A stretch of DNA of 64,000 nucleotides, taken from NCBI GenBank assembly GCA_037178675.1, contig JAYMGJ010000166.1:1-64000 (forward strand), read 5' to 3'. This DNA comes from Scleroderma bovista. Lineage: Eukaryota; Basidiomycota; Agaricomycetes; Boletales; Sclerodermataceae. The notes under the pieces were generated by a model. It did no database searches, was not told the origin of the DNA, and saw nothing but the letters and a program-made list of their open reading frames with translations. Both the position numbers and the translations under genes were made by a program. This document shows positions 45,293 to 57,357 of this stretch, in pieces. Position 1 is the stretch's first letter. Every line of letters begins with the position of its first letter.

Positions 45293-46810
45293 GAGCTGGT
45301 TCTATTTCCTTTTCTGTGCAAGCTCACAGCCCCCGAAACTTCAACATCAACATCGGTCCAACCCATGTCATCTCGCCGTCGTGCACAGGCCCCCGCGCGG
45401 AATCAGCCGATGCGTGCAGATATGTTCTTCTCTCAGAGCGTGACCAAAGTACTGAGCGGCCAGCAGCCAGAGCCGCAGCGCGAACAATGACTCACCAACT
45501 CCTCTAAGTCAAGGCCAGGTTACACGGGATATCCTAAGGTGTTCATTGACTGGGCAAGTATTTCATTTTTGATTAAATCGAGAAAAACACGCAGCACAAC
45601 GAACGAAGACAATAAAATCATTGTAACCGATGACAGGTACAACTGCCATGTAGTTTTCGGAAGTGAGGTATGATTTTTTTGTTCCATCAGTCAAATGCGC
45701 GAATTATTAGGCATGGATAAACAACCGCATATGACCAAGTCGTCCTTCGAATATCAAGTTCATCACACGCACAGCCTGCCGATACAAATCCTGTGTTCGG
45801 ACCAGCTAAAAGCTTTTTCTTCTGCGGGAGTTGCCACACTCGGTGCGCACGTTCATTCTTGCAATAGAAATTTATCAGCACCACAAGACTTTTGAGTACA
45901 TGCCACGTTCATTTTCTCACCGTTCTCGTCGTTTCTCCAGGCACTATATGTCCGAACTCCTGGGACACTTACACCGCATACCCGGTCAGCACTTCAGCGA
46001 TTATCGTGGTCAGACCCTGAGAGCAACCCTATACATTTGGTTGTTTGATAATACTGTCTGTTCGCGGTGTGTGATCTTCTTTTGTTGTCCCTGGTGAATG
46101 GCTTACATTCAACGACAACCACCTTGTTTTACAAGTCACTCCACGTCACGTGCTTAGTCGAACATCACAAATCTGACATAAGCCTCTTATACAGCCTTCA
46201 AAATATAGAAGGATCCGGTGCAGACGCTAGCCCTCCCGCTACCTCGCCCTTCATGTAAGTGGCAATTTCCCGCATCGCTGTAGCCCTGCTCATTTCAAAC
46301 TACTCTAACCGGTGATTCGTCGCCCTCCCGTCGACTTTCGCCGAAACACGTATCACGTTGCTGTCACAATCGGGTCTCTTTGAATCTGCTCGTTTGTCCC
46401 CCCCTCATATACGTCGGCGCCCGATGAATCTTTGTTCTGGTCTGTCGGAAGAATGTACTTCCGACACCATCGTGGCGGCCCTACCAGCTGTCGTCACACC
46501 GCCAACCTTGTCGCTCAGGCATGCGGGGTTCGGCCGATCTCTGCCTTCTTACCCTACACCAGCGCACCCGCCAAGGCATTCCACCCTGGCTTCGACCCTC
46601 CTTGCATATTTATACATTGCACACCGCTCACTCTACAAGGCATTGGCGCCAAGAGTGACGCCATTTCAGTTCACACCCATCTATGGACCCTCCCCGTCCC
46701 CATCCTTTACTTGGGGTTGGGGTTCACAGGACTCCAGTTGTCAAAACCGAGGTCGACACCTGTCAGTGTCTATCATGACATCTGGTCACAGCATAATCGT
46801 GCAAGGGACC
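45293..46810. other. intergenic, no gene supported
   Basis: Two overlapping plus frames (46358-46813, 46432-47019) run opposite the aldo-keto reductase relic and are probably chance. Confidence 0.35.
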
Positions 46811-46970
46811 TAACCCACGGTGGCATGATCAACCGCTTCTGCTTGCCATTCGCTGCCACTTCGTCGATTGCGACCATGTCCTCACCTGTCAGCTTCTTCC
46901 GTGCCTCTAACCCGCCTGGCAGATTAGCTTCGATCCGTTCGGGTGTAATCGACTTGGGTAGGACAACAAT
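46811..46970 (-). pseudogene. aldo-keto reductase C-terminal relic
   Basis: The stretch VVLPKSITPERIEANL, followed at normal distance by LTGEDMVAIDEVAANGK and an MPPW end, is the NADPH-binding C-terminal part of aldo-keto reductases (the PKS...R cofactor-binding signature). The catalytic Asp/Tyr/Lys/His part is not recognisable upstream (47000-47500, minus), so I read it as a 5'-truncated or decayed copy. Confidence 0.6.
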
Positions 46971-49454
46971 GTTCTTCTTGACTGTGAAACAAAGTGGCAT
47001 CGCCTGCGAGAATAAGTAAGCCAGACCGGGCGTACGGAAACCGCAACCTGTATTATGTATATTGGCTGTATGAGGCCTCGTCGGCTCATCCCATGCGGGC
47101 TATTATCCCGTGTAACCTGGCCTTCAGGAGATGGTCTTTGTGCTACTCTTGGTGGGATGACTCGGCCCGTGTCCTCGCCGGATCTATACTCGGGTGACAT
47201 CTGACAGAGGACGCCAAAATAGACATTCTACTGGGCCGATATGCCATTGATAACGTTTTTTGGGGGATGGACTGTAGATGTCAACGTCAAGCGCTCAGGG
47301 CAAAGGCCTCGTCGAATCAGGCCTGCCGACGTGTCAATGGAATCAAACCAAAGTTTTCTCCACCATTTTTGGCGGTATCTGTGCTGCCATAGTTGATGCT
47401 TATTGGCGAGCGTTGTCTCGGTCAGCAATGCTCTTCTGCAATTTCGGCCCTGGCTGCCCGCGTCAGTTTATGCCTTAGTAAGTCGTTCAATTCAATTCCT
47501 GTCATACTACCCAGAAAAGGTGGAATGTTTCCTGTATTTATCCTTGGTCGTGAATGGCAGTGGTCCTTTGTCACGCTGCGGGGGCGTTCAGTAATTATCC
47601 TAAGTCAAAATCTGACACAATTCATCCAAGTTAGGTTGCGACAAAGATACACAGGTTATCACCCCACCCAACGGGCGCTCACAATAGGTCATGTGCCCAT
47701 TTGATGGCGCACCGAGCGTGTGATGCAATACAAGGTTCACCCACCGTCACTACAGCTTATGACAACTGCGACCCAGTTCCCGACTCTGCCTTCAACCTGG
47801 CAAAATCAATGTAATTCTGGTCGAAGGTTCTCGTGGCGCAATTGTCACTGATCCACAGACTTGGGATCCCGGCTGCAGCTGGCAGCAATGCCGCTTTGGA
47901 TGAGTCTGTCAGCCGATCATATTAGAGACTAGGTCACTTACGTGTCTAATGTAGTTTGATTGGGTTTCTGGCGGAATGGCCAATTAACGACTATGGGCAT
48001 CGTTGTCTGCAAAGTCCTCTCAGATAGCATTGAGGCTGTGAGTATGTGGGAGGAAAGCTGAGACGACTAAGCAAGTTCGATGACCTTACGAAAAGGAATC
48101 TTACCCATGAAAATAGCTTACATCGAACGAGTCAGCGAGCGATCGAACCATGTAACCTTCATCAATACTAGTCTTGGAAGCGACATGATAGTAATACCCA
48201 TGAGCACATGACCAGTTGGACGCTTATATTGCTCGCCTCTTTCAGAATATAAGCGATAGACAGGGAGGGGTGAAGGCTACAAAGCGGCACCCCCAAGATT
48301 GCTCGCAGGTTTTCGGACCGCGCACAGGGTCTACATGGTACCGGATGGATCGCAGACCTGTTCAAGTACTGTCATGAGGTTTCAGAGTATAGAAGTTTGA
48401 AATAAAATTATGTAATCTCGAACTTCTCAAGCGGCAAAGTTGACGATTCTAGAGAACTCCCATCGACATCGTCCGCTGCACATGCTCATGCTCATGCACA
48501 GGCTGCGTGAGGAGTGACAAATGTTCAGCCCAGAGGTATGGCCTTTTTGCCTATATGACGGAGTGAACTAAGGTCGAGAATGTTATACATAGGCATACGA
48601 CCAAGTCAAGCCCAAGCTCTCGGGAACCTTCTTGGGTGTTTGGGCCAACGGTCGGCCCATGACAACAACCTCCCAAAATCGTGTTCGTTTAATACTGCCC
48701 GCTCGTGGACGTAGAGCCGGTGACTCCCCTGTTTTTCTGTCCTTGCCAGTGAATAGCTCACGGTGCTTGACAACAATCCGTATGGTTGGCACAGATGCCC
48801 CGTGCTCGATTCTGAATCAAGAATCTGATGTAAGTTTCATAGATAGTGACCATGCACAGATTATCGGCCAGTCCCGGTGTGCGGAAATAGTAATAGCCTG
48901 TATGTATACATCAGCTTCGTCGGCACATGTCACGCGAACTGCGAAGTGTCTTCTTCGTGCTGCTCCGTTGACCGGATGGTGGAGGCAGTGGACACCGCTT
49001 CCCTCGAACCAATGCACCAACAGGTTTGGGGTGATCAGTGTCCTCGCGGAGTCTATACACAGGTGCTAACAATATCAAATGAAGAATACCAAAATAAACT
49101 CGGAACATGGCTGCGCCGATGTAAGGATCTCATGCTTATTCAGCGGATACCCACAGTTCCGATTACCCAATTCGTATTACTACTACTCTTTGACATTGAT
49201 TGACAAGCTCTTGTCGTTCTCTTATTATTACTTTTAGTTTCCCTTCCCACACCACTTTCTTTGCTTGCCCCTGGGCTGTAGGGTATAAAGTCGATACCAT
49301 TCGTTTGTCGTAGTTTCAGTCTTTTCCTGAATACCAGTTACCATTGCTAGGTGATTGTTTCAGCTTGAGAAGATTCTAGTGTGACCGCGTTAGAGATTAG
49401 CTACCTCTATCGTCGTTACAGCCGATGTGTTCATAATACGTGATGCTCTTGGAC
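46971..49454. other. no supported gene
   Basis: Apart from the duplicate segment at 47270-47800, only unrecognised frames (for example 48632-49069 plus). Confidence 0.35.
47270..47800 (+). repeat. diverged duplicate segment, copy 1
   Basis: Parts of this segment resemble 49455-50650. One shared part is around GTCAAGCGCTC..GG.AAAGG. The other is GGGCGCTC...AT..GTCATGTGCC...GATGGCGCA. It looks like two old copies of one gene, but I cannot define its reading frame. Confidence 0.4.
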
Positions 49455-50650
49455 TCTAGATGCGGCAATGTCAAGCGCTCGGGGAAAAGGGTTTATCGAA
49501 TAAGGTCTGCCGAAATGTCGATGAATCGGTTCGGCAATACGTAGTTATCACCACTGTTTTGGGCAATGTTTTAGCGCTTTTATGTGCATCCGCCATCTTA
49601 TCAGCGAACATTCGGCCTTGGCAGTGGCAGTCTGCGCATACCTCGATAAGTCATTCTCAGTTCAGTGCCACCACTGGTACGTTTCCCCTGACTGTTGATT
49701 TGTCCCACTTTCTTGTTCCGTCCATTCTGTTGTTGGCCTTTTAAGCCTTCGGCGGCCAAAGCCTTCTATTCAACTTCGAAGAGTGTCACGATCGCCCTGT
49801 CACAGTTATTGGGTACCTCTGCACTGGAACATTTCTGACCAATATTCCCATGAACCGCGAAACGTTGTGATCTCAGCACGATGATATCGGGACTCTGAAA
49901 CGGATCTCCTTACTCTTCACAATTATCATTCTTTAAATCATAGAACACTTCCATTGTTGTCGCGAAGTTATTATGGGCGGACCAGATAGTCGGATCCAAT
50001 AAACCTGGACTTCGTAAGGTCTCTGACAGAACTTGATGCGAAAATGGGAAAGTAAAACTTCTCAGAGGCATATTTGGCTGGGAGGGTCTAATTACATTAA
50101 CAGAAAAACTGTTGGCAAAGCTTCCTTTGATGATCACGGTCAAGATCGAACTGCGGTGATCGCCTACTACTCCGAACGGTGATGAACCAAAGAACTTTTG
50201 GATGAACTGCTTGGAAATCGGCTTGTCACAGTGCGCTCGCACCTCGGGTTTGGCGGAGACCTATTTTAATCTGCCAAGAAATCCGCGATATAGCCACTCG
50301 CCTTACTTTTACGACATCATGGTCAAAGATATTACATGGCTATGGGTGTTTCAAGTTGCAGATTCAGTGTGTATGCCATGTAGATATCCGAATCAATGAA
50401 AGAAGTCCCCATTTTGTGTTACATGGATCTTCGAAGAATCTCAAGGAGTGTATCAGTGTGCACCTGACAGATCAAGATCAAAACGGAGATGGCATTTTGT
50501 CAAGTATCCGCGGGACACAGGGGCCCAGCCAACGGGCGCTCGTAGTGGATCATGTGCCGGTTTAATGGCGCATCGGGCGTGTGAGATACAAGTTCTCACC
50601 GACTAGCCTGTGACAGCTGCGACGCGGTTCCTAACTGCACCTCCAACAAT
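49455..50650 (+). repeat. diverged duplicate segment, copy 2
   Basis: Counterpart of 47270-47800, longer because extra sequence separates the two conserved parts. One frame holds a hydrophobic helix (YVVITTVLGNVLALLCASAIL, about 49545-49610), so the ancestral gene may have encoded a membrane protein. Confidence 0.4.
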
Positions 50651-51840
50651 GGGATGAAATATTGCAATTCCCTGAACGAGACGAGACAACACGGTCATCG
50701 GGTCGTGATTGCCACCAAATTGATTTACTGATTTACGGCCAGGACCACAGCCAGGGCCGGGGACCAATCCGCAGCTGTCATTGTGGTTGATGTTGTTATC
50801 CAAGAGAGCGCGACAAAGATTAGACGGGAGCATTCCATCATCTTTTTCGAACTTCTTTCAGAAGTGTATGTGAAGTCGGTTCCAGTATGTTCTACTACCG
50901 CAGAGAGATACCACGGCGAACTCCGTGGCGAGCAACTGCATGCTTCTCCCCACAGTCGAGTCAGTTGGATCGTTTCAATTATGGAATACAAGTCTCCATG
51001 GACGGACCGAAGAGTCGAAGGAAGGGGCTCATTTATCGATATGCAATGCAGCCATCCGACACTATTTCCGAGATGGAAGTTCGTTTCCCATGCTGTCTGT
51101 ATGTGGGCCCAAAAGACCAGGCACCTATTCTGTTGTTAATCATGGTATTCATCGAGGGACACTGAGTGTCTTCGTCTCATGTTGCAGCGCTGCGCACTGG
51201 GCGGTAGATTCCGAACTCTCTTGGATAGCTTTTGAAAACCTATCTCGACTCCGTATCGAACGTCGCGAACCGCGCCGCGAAGGGCGATTAGCATAGGTAA
51301 CGTCAGATATGGGCACTGCAGGGCATTGCCATCCGCAGATCAGATAACGTTGAGGCTGCTCGCGGCCTGTGTCCAAGGAATATGGAAGCTGGCAAACTCA
51401 GCTTTGTACGTACTTCCAAGTTCCAAATGCGTGATTTACGACCGGCGTTGACCGCACGACCTTCGCCGGTTTTGCCCAAATCTGGAGCGCGACTGTCCGG
51501 CTTTCCTTATTATGTCAGGAAGGAACCGTCCGTGTGGAAATGGCATCAAGCACCGGCACCGGCCGGTCGTGCATCATGATCGAATCATCGACCATCAGCT
51601 GAGTCAAACGCTAGCTTCGCTGACTGATACCACTGCTTAAGACGGGCTGCGGCTGCTCATAACCTGCAACCTCAACATTCAACGGGTGGTTCGCGGTTGA
51701 TTTCTGGCTCAAGGTCGTACGCCGTCTCCCACTGTCAGGGCGAATGGCTAACAAACTCACATCTTACAGTTTTCTCGACGACATCACGATTCCTTTTGCG
51801 TGCCCGAGTTTCTCGCAGTTGGCAGCAGTAACTTATCAGA
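50651..51840. other. 5' region of the first tandem DUF6699 gene
   Basis: Overlapping plus frames at 50783-51296 have no recognised domain. No TATA box as clear as those of the two downstream paralogues. Confidence 0.35.
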
Positions 51841-52722
51841 ATGTCGGAACCCTACGTATACGAGCCTCCAGCATTTCAGCCGACACCTTATCTCAGTTAC
51901 AGCCCTTATGACCCACGTTCGCCATTCATTCCCAATGGTTCGCTCCCGGCATCACATCCCCCATCGCCTTATATTGGACCTATACCTTTCCCATCGTCCT
52001 ATGGGCAGTCGTATGACGATGGGTATTGGCCTCCGCGTCCTAGAAGACCATCATGGCACGCCGAGATGCAACCAAGTCCATTCCTGCACACTCCCGAAAT
52101 TCCTTATCGCACCAGAGCGCGCTCATTTGGTAGCATGTGGCCGGGAGGCACAGCTCAGTTCTCGCCCTGGGCATACCCCTTCCACGGTAGCGCACCCGTC
52201 TTCGAGATACACCCACTTTTGAATGGGGAAATCCCTGCTACAAATTTCTTCTTCGATTTGTCTTCACCTACGTTCACTCCCATGCGTTTCATTGGCCCTG
52301 GACAAACTATCATGATCTCGCACGAGGAACTGAACCAACCCGCGACCCACCCACCCATCACAAAGATGCGGATCACCCACGATGCGATTCCCCAGTGGCC
52401 AATAGATATTAAGCTTCAGTACGACGAGCTCCAAATGGCTGCCATGCCCCCTCCCATTACTCTAGGCGACGTGCTGTACATGATTCACTTTTCTATGCGT
52501 CGACAGATCTCGCATCAAGACTGGGCTAGACTGACTGACTCCCGACATGATGCGGTGGCCCTGGCGTATACTCGGAGATATAGAAGAGTACCTTCTTTTG
52601 CCGAGGTAGAGGCTAGCCAAGGAGTAAAGCGTGTAGACTATCTGGAAGAAAGGTTCTTGTTCAAGGGGTTGATCAGAATGAACGACGAGGACGGCTTCTT
52701 CCACTGGAAGATGATCACTTGA
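51841..52722 (+). CDS. DUF6699-domain protein, tandem copy A
   Basis: A 293-residue protein from one uninterrupted exon. The N-terminal 120 residues are Pro/Ser/Tyr-rich and probably disordered (PYVYEPPAFQPTPYLSYSPY). The DUF6699 domain follows: FEIHPLLNG, FFFDLSSPTFTPMRFIGPG, LNQPATHPPITKMRI, IPQWPIDIKL, ITLGDVLYMIH, HDAVALAYTRRYRR, QGVKRVDYLEERFLFKGLIR and a C-terminal EDGFFHWKMIT. No signal peptide or membrane helix, so probably cytosolic or nuclear. Function of the family is unknown. It is the most diverged of the three tandem copies. Confidence 0.9.
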   Translation: MSEPYVYEPPAFQPTPYLSYSPYDPRSPFIPNGSLPASHPPSPYIGPIPFPSSYGQSYDDGYWPPRPRRPSWHAEMQPSPFLHTPEIPYRTRARSFGSMWPGGTAQFSPWAYPFHGSAPVFEIHPLLNGEIPATNFFFDLSSPTFTPMRFIGPGQTIMISHEELNQPATHPPITKMRITHDAIPQWPIDIKLQYDELQMAAMPPPITLGDVLYMIHFSMRRQISHQDWARLTDSRHDAVALAYTRRYRRVPSFAEVEASQGVKRVDYLEERFLFKGLIRMNDEDGFFHWKMIT

Positions 52723-53667
52723 GCTTTCCAACATCTTGTTCCTTTTTTGTTTTGTTCTGATAGGGTATGTTATGTCGTATGCTTTTCGCGTTCTTCCGCC
52801 TGCCTTCCTTGACGATCGTCACTATATACCTACTACTGTACTTCATGATAAGTAACTTGATTTGTGTGGATTGTGTATATGCCACTTTTCTTGCTTCAAT
52901 GCTGGTCATTCATATTTATTACTGTGCCCACTATACATTGCTATTCGGCTGGGGAGACTAGGAAATACATAAGATTAAGCTCTAATCCAGCGCATCGTAA
53001 AATCATCAATAGACGTACCAAGCCGTGTGACTGATGTAGCGGGGAACATTAAGTAAACCAAGGATCCAAGTATGAAATACCTGGAAGGGCCGTGTTTTTC
53101 AATGATGAAAAGAAAAAAATATATACATTCTTTCTTCTCCTTCTTCCCAAGTTCCTTGAGAGTTCCAGGGTCTCTTCTTGCGAACATGATCATGGCTATT
53201 GGGCGATGGATACCACGTGTATCTGCATTCGGATCCGCGTCAATCATCAACTAACAGTTGTACCAGAATAGGTCAGAGGTCAGAGACATACCAATGAGAA
53301 AAAGTAAAAAGGCTGTGAAAAAGAACGTTGCCATTTCTGTTACAAAGGGCAATCAGCCGCGTTCCATCCGGCAGGCTGCCCTCCAGGATCTGAAGATATA
53401 ATTGGAATGATCAATCAGCTTTCCGTGCTGTAGGGTGTGTACATGCTTGTCAGTGTGTATACCTATTCCAGAATACGGGAATTCGATAACTGGATGGGCT
53501 TGACCGAGATCTCGATTTATCCTGCAGCTGACAGACCTCCCGCCCAGACACGCCGTGGCTGCGTTCGCGAATGTCTTCTTTTCCATATCCTGTACAAAAA
53601 AATCAATATTTGCGGCAGGAACAGAACAAACCAATTGATCCTAGTAAAAGTCAGTGGCCGGGACTCC
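52723..53667. other. spacer present only in unit A, possible minus-strand gene
   Basis: A stretch absent after copies B and C. Minus-strand frames at 53353-53634 and 52975-53250 could be exons of a small gene, since donor- and acceptor-like sites fall between them. No family is recognised and I do not call it a gene. Confidence 0.25.
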
Positions 53668-55760
53668 AAAGCGCGTGCATGTCTGTAGAATACCGCATTG
53701 GAGCGCAACCCACATAGTCTTCCTGGTGGTTCCTATGCACACGACTTCATTTAAAATCATTCCGGTATCGTGAGTTCGGGAGTCCCAGTTGGTCCATTCC
53801 TGTTTAATAAATAGAAGCCTCGACCTGAAGGGTTGATGGGAATTATTTCTGAAGCGAAGTTCTGCATGCTCGAGGAGATATTGCAAATGCACATACAGGG
53901 ACTCTGTGGAACCTAAGATGTTTGGAGCCATAAAATCCAGGGACCAGAGTCGCGATTCTTCGATGTTTGAACTCAAAGAAGTACGGCTCTATTATTGTAG
54001 CAGTTGTCTGTGGCGCTAGTCTCCCGGACCAAATACTTCAAAAAAGTCTTACCTTCTGATAGGGTTTGCGCGTTCTGTGTGACCATCGAAGGCTCGAAAG
54101 GCTTGATCTTGGGGGCTGGAAATTTTCAAATAATGTCAGGCGACTACACGTTTCTTCGTGACCTGCATCGGCAGGGCGTGTCCGAATCATTGCTTAGTCG
54201 AAGTGGGCGCCGGATAGCAAACATCCAACCGAGCGGCGGCAAGCGTGACGGAGTTTGGTGACACGCAGACTGCTCGCCCACATCCACAACCCCTTTGCCA
54301 ACCTGTACCTCGCTCAGCCTGGAGGTTTGAGCTCAACTAGCATGCATCGTGGTCTGCATGATTCTGTTTCCGCCGTCCAGGAAGTGCCGCAGTACGGGGA
54401 CTACCATGCTCTTTTCATTTACTAGGCTACATCAACCGGGATTTTAGCAGTCCGAGATACTCTTGGGAGGCCTGCCGATGCGACGCTCTGCTCTTCATAT
54501 GTTTTATCCTGTCTTCTAGCCAGGATTGCAAACGATGGGCGGTACATCAGAGGAAAAAATCGTTAGCTGATATCCTACTCAACTTTTTGTTCCGGTACTG
54601 ATTCCATTGGACCACTCTTCTTGGCTCTGGTTCGAAAGGCACATTAAACAAGGATACCAATCATCAGTGTCTATATAAAGGAGGTTCAGAATTGCCACAC
54701 CAGTAAGTTGGCAAAATGGAAATTCTCCTTGGAGGAACGTGCTTAGACATCCACAACGACACGGTACACCGAAATGGAGGGTTCGGTTTTCCATGGACGA
54801 ACTGCCACTACTACTAGTAGCGGCTGTGCATCATCCGAAGCAATCCGCCATATTTCAACCTGACGTTGTTTCTTTGAGGCACCTAATATGTGTGCGAGGT
54901 GAGTACTGTTTGGTTATCGGTACTTTGAATCTCCCGAAGTAGCGTTCGGTGAAAGAGACTGGCCAGTGCATGCTTGGGGCAGAGGGTTTGACGTGCCTCG
55001 CTGAGGGCGACTCCGGCGAACATTAAGTTGTACAGCTTGGCTTTAGGCACCGTCCCTCGTCTCAAAAACAATACCAATTCTGCGGATAATAAGATGTCAG
55101 TTTAGAATTTCTTTGTCATAATACCAAAGTGTACAGGCGCCCGAAGGCAGCCTGCGGGTGGCTGGCCGACGCAGTCGACTCATCATTTGTATTGGTCAGC
55201 GTGGCCATGAAAATTTTGTTCCGGTCTGGCCTGCCACATCAAGACATGACGCGCCACAAACTACCAAGGCCCGAGCGATATAGAAGGAATGACGTGGCTA
55301 TCGCATGATAGTTATGCCTACTTACAAAGCGGTCGAACTGATACGATTCCAAGCTGGTTCAACCTGAGGATCTTCGCGACAACGGCGGACGTGAACCGTC
55401 AAAGCTTCATACCTCAGCGTTTCCTTTTCGTATTAAAAATGAACGACGCACGTTCTTGCCCTTCGCCTGGCATCGATGTTCTCTATTAGGACGGACATTA
55501 GTATGTGCGTCATGCAGTGCTCTCATAAAGGGCCGCGTAGATTGACTGGATGGCAGTGGAAACTCATGTCCTTCGATGAAGCGGTACTAGGAGTCCTCGT
55601 TGATGAGGTAAGTCCACTGGCACCTACTGACGCATACGATTCCAAACCAGAACGAACTCCTTGAAGATAGCGGCCACTGGCATCTTATCAGAACGCCGAG
55701 ACGTTGAGCTGCATAGTGGGCGGGGACACACTCGGTCATATCTGAATAGGATGAAATTCG
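53668..55760. repeat. segmental repeat downstream of DUF6699 copy A
   Basis: Homologous to 57358-59715 and, in its first 1.2 kb, to 62661-64000. Anchor sequences shared by all three are AGGAGATATTG...ATGCACATACA and CACCGAAATGGAGG. It contains a minus-strand frame (53641-53976) with partial counterparts in the other units, and a plus-strand frame (55289-55489) that reappears at 59151-59390 with few residue changes. Product, if any, is unknown. Confidence 0.7.
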
Positions 55761-56235
55761 TCAACCGTTACTATGAATCGGCCGAGATAAGGGAGTCTTT
55801 GATCGTGGCTTTGGACCGGCTGCGTAGGTCATGGTGCTGAGTGGTGGGACAAGTTTTCCTGATCAGTGCCGCAGTTGGTGGCAGCTGTGTCTGTCCCTGG
55901 GCGACCGTGGCATTTCTTGACATCGATGACGCCCTCAAAATCTATGGCGGCTTCAGTGTTGCGGTAAACTCTCGGTCACATAGGTGAGGTGCCCGCGCCG
56001 CAACCGTGCTCGCATGCTTCGGTGATACCGAAGAATGCATATGAGATGAAGTCAAGACTCCGCAACAGATCATCTAGAGTCATGATATCATATGTCAGCA
56101 TGCCAAGGGACCGCTCTAGGGTGATGCCATATCAATCAACCACGCCCATCATTTGATTGAGTTTCCTGTTTCACAGCCTCGATCGGGCAAACCGACCCAA
56201 GGCTTAAGCTTGGTGGGAAGTCAGTCCGAGGTATT
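55761..56235. other. 5' flank of DUF6699 copy B
   Basis: Resembles 61285-61670, the 5' flank of copy C (shared ATCTATGGCGGCTTCAGTG), so promoters were duplicated together with the genes. Confidence 0.55.
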
Positions 56236-56243
56236 TATAAAAG
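56236..56243 (+). promoter_or_regulatory. TATA box of DUF6699 copy B
   Basis: TATAAAAG within GAGGTATTTATAAAAGG, about 110 bp before the start codon. The same GTATTTATAAA occurs before copy C. Confidence 0.6.
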
Positions 56244-56346
56244 GTGTCACAACTGAAGACCCGTGCGCTAATCCTCGACATTCCCCACTAGCAACAGAAT
56301 AACGGTAGGAAAGCTTTTCGTTCGTTCAATTCCAACCCACGACGGG

Positions 56347-57252
56347 ATGTCGGGTCCCTACGTCTACACTCCTGCGGCCTTTCAGGCTACGCCTCATCTC
56401 ATTCACAGCCCACACGTTCCAGCCCGTTCGCCATTCATACCTCCTAGCACATTCCTTCCTTCCCCCCTACCTCCCACGTCGCCTTACCTCCGACCCACAA
56501 CAACCTATCCAAAGACATATGGAGAATCTTATGGCGACACGCGCCGTCGACCTCTTTCTCGTAGACCCTCGTGGCACGCTGGGACGACATCCAGTTCCTA
56601 CATACAGCAACCAGAACTGCCGTATCGCTCCAGGAGGCGCTCCTTCAGTAACTTTTGGGGAAACATCACTAATTTCTTACCTTGGGCGTATCCCTGCCAT
56701 GGTACCTCACCTCATATTGACCTTCACCCACTCTTAAGGAGCGATCCTTCTTATCCTGGTTTCTACTTCAACCTTTCCTCCCCAACATTCTCGCCCATGC
56801 GTCGCATCGGCCCTGGGGAGGCTGTCCTGCTTTCTCCGATGGAACTTCGTCAGCCCGCGACTAATCCTCCAATTACTAGAATGCGGATCACTCATCATTC
56901 AATGCCTCAGTGGCCAATCGACCTCAAACTGCAGTATGGCGGATATCAGACGGCTAGTGAAGCACAGACCCCCATTACCGTGGGCGATGTGCTGTACCTA
57001 ATATACACGTCGCTGCTTCGGCAGATCACTCATCATGACTGGTACCAGCTAAGCAGTGTTAAGCATGACGCTGTGACCCGGGCGTACTATCGGAGATGTA
57101 GGCGTGTGCCTTCCACGGAGACTTCGGAGGCTCAACAGGGAGTCAAGCGTGTTGACTACCTAAAGGAAAAGTACATGTTTGCGGGGTTGATCAGGGCACC
57201 TGACGAGGATGGATTCTTCCACTGGAAGTTGATAACTGAAAGATCCTATTAA
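56347..57252 (+). CDS. DUF6699-domain protein, tandem copy B
   Basis: Single-exon gene for 301 residues. The N-terminus is Pro/Thr/Tyr-rich (SGPYVYTPAAFQATPHL), followed by an Arg/Ser-rich patch (RRRSFSNFW) and the DUF6699 domain: DLHPLLRSDPSYPGFYFNL, LRQPATNPPITRMRI, MPQWPIDLKLQYG, ITVGDVLYLIYTSLLRQI, HDAVTRAYYRRCRR, QGVKRVDYLKEKYMFAGLIR and EDGFFHWKLI. It shares the core with copies A and C and is closest to C, including both flanks. Intact, with a TATA box, so probably expressed. Confidence 0.9.
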   Translation: MSGPYVYTPAAFQATPHLIHSPHVPARSPFIPPSTFLPSPLPPTSPYLRPTTTYPKTYGESYGDTRRRPLSRRPSWHAGTTSSSYIQQPELPYRSRRRSFSNFWGNITNFLPWAYPCHGTSPHIDLHPLLRSDPSYPGFYFNLSSPTFSPMRRIGPGEAVLLSPMELRQPATNPPITRMRITHHSMPQWPIDLKLQYGGYQTASEAQTPITVGDVLYLIYTSLLRQITHHDWYQLSSVKHDAVTRAYYRRCRRVPSTETSEAQQGVKRVDYLKEKYMFAGLIRAPDEDGFFHWKLITERSY

Positions 57253-57357
57253 ATACTCATCCTTCTATGCTTATATCTGCACGACGCTTATTTTTCTCGA
57301 CGGCTTCCAATGTATATACCCAGTTTTATGTAAGTTTTATTGTACCCTCACCAGATC

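Noticed and set aside
46432..47019. 195-codon plus frame
   Set aside because: Lies opposite the aldo-keto reductase relic, whose amino-acid signature is clear on minus.
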